Under the pieces are notes generated by a model, which was given only the letters and a program-made list of their open reading frames with translations, searched no databases and was not told the DNA's origin. Shown piece by piece: positions 46,257-53,886 of a stretch of DNA of 53,886 nt. Both the position numbers and the translations under genes were made by a program. The first letter of the stretch is position 1, and each line of letters opens with the position of its first letter. Source of the DNA: Klebsormidium nitens (taxonomy: Eukaryota; Streptophyta; Klebsormidiophyceae; Klebsormidiales; Klebsormidiaceae); NCBI GenBank assembly GCA_000708835.1, contig DF237483.1, forward strand, positions 1 through 53,886, in the 5' to 3' direction.

Positions 46257-47953
46257 TCACTTCTCGTGTTGCTTGCTGCTCGAAGTTTCGAGTGCCGCAG
46301 TCTCCTCAGTCTCGTTCTTCTTTACAAGGAGGACCGGGCAAGGAGCATGGTGGATCACATAGTCACTGTGAACAGACAGGAACAGTTGTCATCAGCATGT
46401 TGTGGCTTTTTGCCACAGGAAGGAAACGGATTTGTGCCACAGGAAGGAAAGGGATGGTACACAGATCTCCGCAACTTGACTCTCTTTTGGAACGAGGCTG
46501 TTGATTAACAACGAGATTGAGCAGATTATTCCAGAACTCGTGCTTGTACCTCTAACAACGAATGTAGCAACGATTCTTGGAGATTGGCCTGACGAGGTGC
46601 CCTAAAACGTGTTTCCATTGCTGAACACTGTGCTGGTAATTCGATCTGGCAGAATGAAAGATCACTTTGATGAGCAACTCCGTCAACAGAAGTATGTGCC
46701 AGTGGAATGTTACAGTCTCAAGAACTCGTTACTTACTATAAAATGCAGGCAAGCGGGGAGTCTAAGCCATGCACGTTATCATTACTTTGCAGGAATGCAC
46801 ATTGAAACCAAAGTTTGCTTAGGGAGAGTGAAATGCACCAATACTTGGAATGGCAATATCTCAGCAAATTTAATGAATGGCTTCAAAGATCTACGGCTTT
46901 GCTCTCAGAGCAGGTTCCGGCAAACCAGAGCTGGAAGCTGCTCCGCCCCCCTGTTCAAACGAAGAATTTAGTTTGACAACAGTACAGAGACAAGTGCTCT
47001 AACTGCTGGATAAAACTCCATGAATGGGGCATGCGGTCCGCCCTGCGGTTAAACCCGTGAGCAGGAACCCCTTATGGAAACCACTGACAGTTTCTTGCAG
47101 GGACTGCAAATGTCAACAAAGGCTCCATCCGACTGCAATTCTTTTCAGAATCGCTCACCTGATGCTGCCAAGCAGCGCTCTCTGCACGATGCCCATCTCC
47201 CGACCCCCCAGGACCACCATGGTTGCCCCTAGTTCTTTGGCCGCAGAACAGATGGCCTCCTGTATGTGCCCCGACTCAATCACCTTGGTTTCGTACTCGA
47301 TGCCCTCTGCAGCGATCGGCTGCCCTGCCTTGTGCAAGACATCCTGAGGACAGCAAGTTTGATTCAGCTTTCAGGTATTGAAGTTCCCTAGAAACTTAAG
47401 CACGATTCAATTGGCAGGAGATTCCTAGATTGTAAGATGGGGACTCAGTGCAGATTTCTAAAGGGGGTTTTTCAATGCGAACATCCTGAAGGCAACAGCA
47501 ATGTAGCAGACTGACATACTTGGTCAAAAGTTTTGCCCATTGGATTGTTTGTACGTCACCACTCACCACTTGTTGCAACATTGGCAGCCACTCATGTTTG
47601 GAGCTTCCAATACTAGAGCACTGAACATCAGGGTTTGCTCACTCTCCCAATTGCCAGCATACGGCGCGTCGACCGACGCGGAAAGAAAACCAGCTTACCT
47701 CCCCAATCGACTTGTATGTATCCTCCACCATATGCAACTTCACATCTGGAGTGACGGTCTTTCCATCTGCAACTGCAGTCCCCGATCCGTCTGCCTTGAC
47801 AAAGTGATCGAACACAGATATCTGGGGGCGAAAATGGAGCAACACAACCGTATCCTCCTTTCTCAGAAGGTACTTGGCGGCCCAGCTGACTGTGTGATTG
47901 CACTCAGGAGACTCATTGACAGGCAGGATGATGGTCCGAGGTAGAGGAGCCAT
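46257..47953 (-). CDS. Universal stress protein (UspA family)
   Basis: Exons on the minus strand: 47953-47699, 47343-47159 and 46365-46257; 549 nt, 182 aa, phases 0 and 2. It starts MAPLPRTIILPVNESPE with the typical first strand and continues TVVLLHFRP. The middle holds ESGHIQEAICSAAKELGATMVVLGGREMG, and the last exon gives SDYVIHHAPCPVLLVKK, a plant USP hallmark. The nucleotide-binding motif is normally G-x2-G-x9-G-S; here it reads GGRE, nine residues, GS, so the second Gly is Glu and ATP binding may be weakened. The coding sequence ends HEK-TGA, but that TGA overlaps a good donor (AA/GTGAGT), so a further exon cannot be excluded. Intron 2 is 793 bp. The small cytosolic protein is usually stress- or redox-responsive. 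Confidence 0.88.
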
Positions 47954-48271
47954 ATCAGGAAACCAGTTGCAATGGGGGGCATCAACCTACACAGAGAACC
48001 AGACTTGACGCTCAAAAACCACGGCTGGGTGTTCAAGGAGCGCCTTTCATATCAGCCTAGCTCTCTCTCTTGCGCTCAATGTGGCTCAAAATGGATGCAT
48101 GCACAATTGGAACAGAACTTGAAGACAACGAAGGCGGAGTTCACGAACGCTTTTCGCAGCGTTCTTTGGCGTACCGGGCATTGACCGGGGACCCCTTCTC
48201 CTCACACAAGCGCCCTGAGGAACGGTGACCGGGGGAAGACTCCTGGGCTCGTGTTTTACCCTGCTTTCACC

Positions 48272-48280
48272 AAACCCTAA
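48272..48280 (+). promoter_or_regulatory. Telo-box (AAACCCTAA)
   Basis: Exact motif 320 bp upstream of the stress-protein ATG (read from the minus strand as TTAGGGTTT). Function inferred from the plant promoter element only. Confidence 0.35.
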
Positions 48281-48786
48281 AAGAAGAACGGTCAGGGTAC
48301 ATACCGCCTCAGCAAAACGTGCGGACCTTCTACCGAATCGGTATGTACCGACGCAAACCATTCAGCAAATTGGGGTGTGAAGAAGGACTCCACTTTTCAG
48401 GTGTGTTCTCGACTTTCACCGACAGTTCTGGCACATTAACTTCTCCTCGTGAGCTTCGCAAGGTAGGATCTGAGTGTCCACGAGGAATGCTGTGACAGAG
48501 AAGAAAACAGAGAGAGTTTTTGCTGATGTGCAACAACGAGATGGCACGCCACGATCTTCCTAGGAGAAACGTGTAGGGGTGAAGGAGCGCTGGCAATTCT
48601 ATATAGAAGACCAGCTTCTCAGTTCTGAGGCACAGCATTGCGCAGTCTGGCCAAGACTGGAGCTTAGGGCTCAGCATTGCTCACACCCCTCCGGGTTGAC
48701 ACTTGGACGGTGCAGTCTGAGGAACTTTTGCTATGCTGGGCTCTAGAACTGCAAGTTTGAACGCCTCGGACTGCCCCAGGCAACAG

Positions 48787-48833
48787 ACAGATGAGAGTGT
48801 TGATGAGACAAGACAGATGAGAGTGTTGATGAG
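48787..48833 (+). repeat. Two-copy 26-bp tandem repeat
   Basis: acagatgagagtgttgatga at 48787 recurs at 48813; both copies continue with g for a 21-bp exact match. Confidence 0.9.
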
Positions 48834-49012
48834 CCAAGTCCTCATTGCACCTCATCCTGAAAGGTTCTGGTGGCAGCTTGATACTCCCCTCAGCTTACCT
48901 TCCGAGAACCTGCAAATCTGAATATAGCTTGTTGATTTCCTTCACCAAGCTTTCCCCAGGTTCTACTTCACAGAACCTTGCAGGGGTTCTGACACGAAGC
49001 AGCGCAACTAGA

Positions 49013-52000
49013 ATGGTCCAACCGGTTTGGCCATGTTTCCTCTTAACCATGCTAGCGAGGATAAGCATTCTGTCAACCATTCTAGTTGCCGCTGAAGCAC
49101 GGAGCCCCTGGCCAAGTGGCCTCAGGGCAGCCGTTTCAGGATGGAAGAGCGCAGCTCCAAAAGTGTGCCCCTGTCGCGGCCAACTCTCAGATGACTGTCC
49201 GGACGGCTTCCCAGCGGTGGGTGAACTTCCCTGGTGATCAAGCCCCCCCCTGGAAATAGGACTCACACTGCATACAATCAAGTGTTTGATTGAGAGCCTT
49301 TGAGCCGGCTGCGACACAATTGTTCCTCCCTTGCAAATGATGAGGTGAGAATTTGTATGAGAGCAGTTTTGACTGAGTGGTGTAAAACTGTTCCTACGTT
49401 ATAAGGGTTGTGAAGGATACGGAGAAACTTGCTACGTACATATCATGATTCCCTGATTTCCTGATGCAGATAGGCTGCTTCCGCTTGCGACTTCAATGCA
49501 CTTGCCAGCTCCCATCCTGCAACGCAACAGTTTCTTGCGCCGCCGGGAGTTCCTGCGACCTTAACTGGAACAAGGTAAGTCCAGGTCGCAAATGGTGTCA
49601 TGAACTGCAACACACGGCTCGTGTGCTGCGACGTGAACCCGCCTTCTCTTGAGCATTTCAAGACGCGAGCTCGTTGATGGTTCATACTCTCGGCCTTTCT
49701 TTCGATTACTTCAGGAGACTCTTGCTTTTTTCTTGAGAAGCATCTCAGTCCCTTCGGACCCCTGTCCTCGTCAGACCTACTCTGCAGCTTGCTCAGTTGC
49801 AGATAACGAAAAGCACGCTTCCCTCTGCTCTGCGTTTATGTATCATTATCATCTCTGTGTTCGTACACTTTTGCCAAATACCTTTCTCCTGAATATCACT
49901 TTGTCTCTTGACCCTTTCAGACACTCGTACTGCTTTTTACGTTCCATGCCAGTGTTTCCAAAGCCCAAAACGGGTAGGCGACCCGTGCACTGGCGACGTT
50001 GACTGTGGACCAGGCCTGGTGTGCGGTTCCAACTCTGGCCTTTGTAGAGCGAGGTCAGCCTCAGCCCCTGTTTCACCATTTCGACTGTTCCTTGTTCTCC
50101 AAGCTAGAAGCTCAGCAGGGCAAAATGGGGGTCTGGTGTTCCTGATCTCGAGGCTAGAGTTTGCGTGCTTTTGGAGCCTCCGTATCAGCCACCTTGTTGC
50201 CGGTGCTCAGTATCAAAGTCTCTTTACATTCTGAAAAGAACAACGACGTCAGTAGTCGACAGCAGCTGAGTACCCGTGCTTGTGATTGGCGCCTACTTGT
50301 AGAAAAGGGCTCGTAGCCCCTTCATCTAGCGCCAAGATCCAAGCAACTGTTGCTTGGATCTTCCTCCCACCTTCCCGAGCAAAGGTCTCGACACGATTGC
50401 CCTTCACCTTATTTACCCACTCCCATCTTCTTTCTTGGCTTGACATTCTTCTATACTCTCAGATTGCAAACCCTTCAATTTTCCGTCTCTGACTCTCATA
50501 CAGCGTAAATGCTCCCCAGTCGAGTCCACCGCCCCTCCCCCTCCTCGCCCCCGCGCAATCCCCCGGAGTCGCAAACCGGACCACATTAGTACAGTCGACA
50601 GTCGCCACCGTTAAGCTCGGCGGCACATGCTCGTTGACGTCACAGTGCGGTCAGGGCCTGCTGTGTGACCAATGCCCGGGGGGTGGTGACGTCACCACGT
50701 GTCGGCAGGGGAGCTGGGCGCTGCAGCCGTCGGTAAGTTCGATGCCGGGCCGTGTCATTCCTTGCAAAAGCAACGAGAGCTTCTTGGTCTTCACTCTGGG
50801 TTCAGTCTTCCTGTGACCACTATGAATTCTTCTGAGTCTGTTTCAATCGTTGCTTGCTTGAAGAAAACAAACGACCCAAATCGGTTGGTTTCCGTCTCGA
50901 AGTTCGTGGTTGTCATCTCCCACAGTTGAGTTCAGCTGCTTCCTCTGCAGCTCAGAAAATTGCCTACGCTTATTGTTTCGTAAAAAGTCCTCACTGGAGC
51001 ATTCTCAGGAAGGAAAGCTCTTGTTACCTTTTCGACCCCTGCGGAATTTTCTTGAACGAAGTCGGAAGCAGTATTGTACGAGAGCCGACGCACCAGGCAA
51101 AAGTCATTCGGCGAACCAGCCAACCCGCCGCCTCTAGTTATGGCGTCGCCCAAAAAGTCCGGATATTGAAGTCATGATTTCCTTGAGAAACTTGGGAGAA
51201 AAAAGCGGACCGGTTCAAGGGTCCAGCCGACGGCCAAGAAAACAGTCGTCTTGGGAGTCCACAGAATCAAAGCGCCGTATTGACTGCTCGTCCGAAACGC
51301 AATTATTTCATGTGTAGGACTACGACCGGCCGTACAACAAGGTCCCCTGGCTGGTCGCACACAACGCGTATGCGCAGAACGTGGCTCCGCCAAACACGTG
51401 GCCGTACGCCGTCTTTCTCAACCAAGACCTGTCCATTACCGACCAGCTAAACGTGAGATGCTCCCCCTCGTTCGCTTCGGGTCCGGTGAAAGTGAAGGCA
51501 CGTCGTTTGGCATTTTCAAGAAAGGAAACGGTGGCTTTCTGGGAACTAGAGAGGTTAGCCACTTCCGAGTGTGGACAAGGAGTAAAGGGCGTCCGCAGTC
51601 TTCAATTACGGTACTCATTCCCGCCTGCGACGGGTTTCAAAAGTCGTAGCCGTGACGGCATCTTCAGATGTCCGGACGGCAAACAGAAGTTGGTTCAAGA
51701 AGAAGCTTGAAATCTACGACCTCTTCTTTCTTATCTCTGTGTTGAATCTGCGCGAATGTCCTTCTCGAAAGGCGAATCTCACTGCTTCCCGACTTTCCGA
51801 TCTCAGTCCCCGGGCTTCATCCAAAAGACTGGCACCGCGTGCATGTCTGCTCGACCGAGAGTTGGTCCCTCTATTTGCGCACGTGAAACAAAACCAGAGG
51901 CGTCAACCGAGATGAGAATGCGAAACGAGAGAATGAGCGAAAACGTGAGATACTCGCCTTTGCTTTGCAGTATGGCGCGCGGGGCTTGATGCTAGACGTG

Positions 52001-53886
52001 TACTTGGTCAAGGGTGACGTGTACCTATGTCACAACTACTGCAATTTTGGAAAGGTGAGGAAAAGCCGGAAATACCGAATCTATATTCCCGTTTTAATTT
52101 CTCCCTTTTGAACCGGCTGCGGCTTGCGCGCATACGACCTGTAATCGGTCGGGTGCGGAAGTTCATTGGAGTACAGCTGCTGACATGAAACTGGCACCCA
52201 TGCTTCTCAGAACGTGGTTGTCTTCGCATTTCTTGAGCCGCTTCCATTCAACTATTTCGTTGTCTGAACGGGTTGAGTATAACGGGATCCATTGGAAAGA
52301 GACAAGCCTTCGCGGCCAGGTTCTTCTCGAGCTCGTGGCCTCCTTCGAAAACGTGCTCCTCTGAAAGTTTACGTCAGTATCCAGGCAAACGCTCTTCAGC
52401 TGTGCTTCCCCTACCATTAAGCCGCCACCGGCAGTGCTTATACAAGCTCTCTCGTTGAAATGGCCTACGCATCTTGGCTGGTCGCCGGCGTTCGTCGTTG
52501 GCAAGCTGACGAAAGCGCACGTCGGCAAAGGCCCCAGCCTGCGCAGCGCCCCAGGAAACTGACGTCAGCAAATCAGACAATCCCACCGGAGCAGACGTCA
52601 TCCTCCTTATTTGCAGGTCCCCTTGGGCCCCGTCCTGTCCGAGATCAAGTCCTGGATGGACGCGCATCCGTCCGAAGTCGTCACAATTTTCTTCGAGGAT
52701 TACGTCACGCGGACGTCACCAAGTCTACTGACGTCAGCGCTCGCAGCGGCGGGGCTCTCGCAATATTTATTCCCGCGCGCCCAGATGCCAACGGACGGCT
52801 CAGATTGGCCCTCCGTTCGGGCGATGGCGGCGATCGGACGGCTGGTGGTGTGGACGGACGCGCGAGGCGGGGACTTGCCCTGGCAGTGGGACTACTACGT
52901 GGAGGCGATGTGTGAGTGACACGTGGCTATGTTCTGAACGACAATTAGAGAATTATTCTGAGAGAAGTTCACTCACGTTTACTGTTCCGTTTTAGCTTGA
53001 CCGTGTCTTGATCAGTTTTTGACGCAACTCTATAGCACTTGTATGCAAGGAATGCTGCCAATTAAATGTTATTCCCTCTCGAATAGGCTGTCTCTCTCGT
53101 AGCTGACGGCGGCCCTCTTTCGCTCGAAAAGTTTCAGGTCTTTGTGTAAGCCTCTTCCTGCTCGTAGGCACTCGGCAGGCAGGTTATGGTCTCGGAGAAA
53201 TAACGACAAATCTAGTCCTTCGACGTGACCGCTGTCTTTATCGCCTCACATCTAGCGTTTTTCCCGAAGCTGCGAAAGCTGTACGATTCCAAAATCATAT
53301 GGTATGAAAGCAGAGACAGGAGAGATGAGACGAGTAGCGATCGAGGCCAGCGCGACCCGTTCAACTCGTCCACAGTCGCGACCTACTTTCTTACAGGAGC
53401 ATGGGTCCCTGCTAGATTGAAAAAGATTTCTGTAGCTGTTCGTACACATCTCGTGCAGTCAGTTATGCACGCGTTCAAAGCCTTCCCATTCTCATAATCA
53501 ATCATGAAACGGTGCCTGATTCGCGGTCGCGGCTTTTCCGCAGACGGCACGCGAGGGATGGATTCGGCCTCCTGTCCCGTCCGCGACAACGGTTCGTCGG
53601 GCCTCAGCGACCGCAGCAAGTCGCTCGTCCTAGTTAACTGGTTCGGCGACCTGGAGGCCTCGTCCGCCGCGTGCACGGACAACCAGCTGGTAACGCTGCA
53701 GGCAAAGCTGCAGGCGTGTTACGCCGCGGCAGGGAGCCGGTGGGCGAACTTCCTGGCAGTCGATTTCTTCCAGGTAAGACGCAACGGTCTGTGTATCCTT
53801 AGCAAGCCTCGGCATTGCGACTGGGAAATTCTGTTGGAGCCGACACAGTTTAGGAATAGTAAGCTTCAGGAATAGTAAGCTCACCA
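49013..53886 (+). CDS. Secreted PI-PLC X-domain protein (3' end outside window)
   Basis: Exons: 49013-49216, 49509-49574, 49953-50053, 50504-50732, 51318-51452, 51971-52054, 52617-52911 and 53544-53773, with all phases agreeing (448 codons so far); more exons lie beyond the edge. The first 29 residues are a signal peptide (LLTMLARISILSTILVAAEA). Next come Cys-rich knots (GDPCTGDVDCGPGLVCG, then CSLTSQCGQGLLCDQC) separated by a Pro-rich linker of about 40 aa. The X domain follows: WLVAHNAYA with the first catalytic His, RGLMLDVYLVKGDVYLCHNY with the second, then a helix HPSEVVTIFFEDYV, WQWDYYVEAMYGTRGM, SKSLVLVNWF and RWANFLAVDFFQ. This is the plant PI-PLC X-like group, often GPI-anchored, with no Y or C2 domain and unproven lipase activity. 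The first exon is supported by the signal peptide and phase. Confidence 0.9.
50334..50362. repeat. Perfect 13-bp-arm hairpin in PLC intron
   Basis: aagatccaagcaa at 50334-50346 and its exact inverse complement at 50350-50362 with a ctg loop, inside the intron 50054-50503. Confidence 0.9.

Larger units (their letters stand above)
47954..49012. promoter_or_regulatory. Divergent upstream region of stress-protein and PLC genes
   Basis: The two genes point away from each other across 1.06 kb, so it should contain both promoters. It contains a telo-box (48272-48280) and a 26-bp tandem repeat (48787-48833). Small frames have no motifs. Confidence 0.45.

Noticed and set aside
48895-49317. 140-codon minus-strand open frame that looks exon-like
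   Set aside because: It lies opposite the signal-peptide exon of the PLC gene, which is better supported by phase and by the leader sequence.

Overview
The window is nuclear DNA from a green plant or alga. Every long gene is split by short GT-AG introns (about 55-980 bp), the exons are GC-richer than the introns, and the gene set fits the plant lineage: a chloroplast-type methyltransferase, the plant form of PI-PLC X-domain protein, a plant universal stress protein, and an ACR3 arsenite exporter, which flowering plants lack. A streptophyte alga such as Klebsormidium is my best guess (moderate confidence, from content and gene structure only).

Layout. 66-337: a foldback (MITE-like) element. 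864-3854 (-): a six-exon SAM-dependent methyltransferase. 6543-9477 (+): the C-terminal half of TFIIIC subunit 5, with an apparent frameshift at a run of 12 G that separates the conserved part from a long acidic tail. 10367-12718 (-): ACR3. 14923-23441 (+): an eight-exon gene for a 1,711-aa protein that joins a trypsin-like protease domain to a very long disordered region. 24315-29147 (-) and 29983-34175 (-): two tandem paralogues that fuse a SWIM-type zinc-binding motif to a 2-oxoglutarate/Fe(II) dioxygenase domain. 37534-38481 (-): an intronless short-chain dehydrogenase. 40394-44342 (+): a two-part GNAT acetyltransferase. 46257-47953 (-): a universal stress protein. 49013-53886 (+): a secreted PI-PLC X-domain protein that runs off the right edge.

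Gene models were built by hand. For the methyltransferase, the protease-like gene, both SWIM-dioxygenase genes, the stress protein and the PLC, every exon junction keeps phase and the summed coding length is a multiple of three. The genes do not form an operon or an obvious pathway. The most unusual content is the tandem SWIM-dioxygenase pair, where a conserved dioxygenase core sits beside a fast-diverging SWIM exon and one copy carries an extra intron. A second theme is small tandem duplications that copy splice sites (6354/6541, 21349/21424, 41323/41475). The remaining gaps of 0.5-2.5 kb hold no gene I can support.
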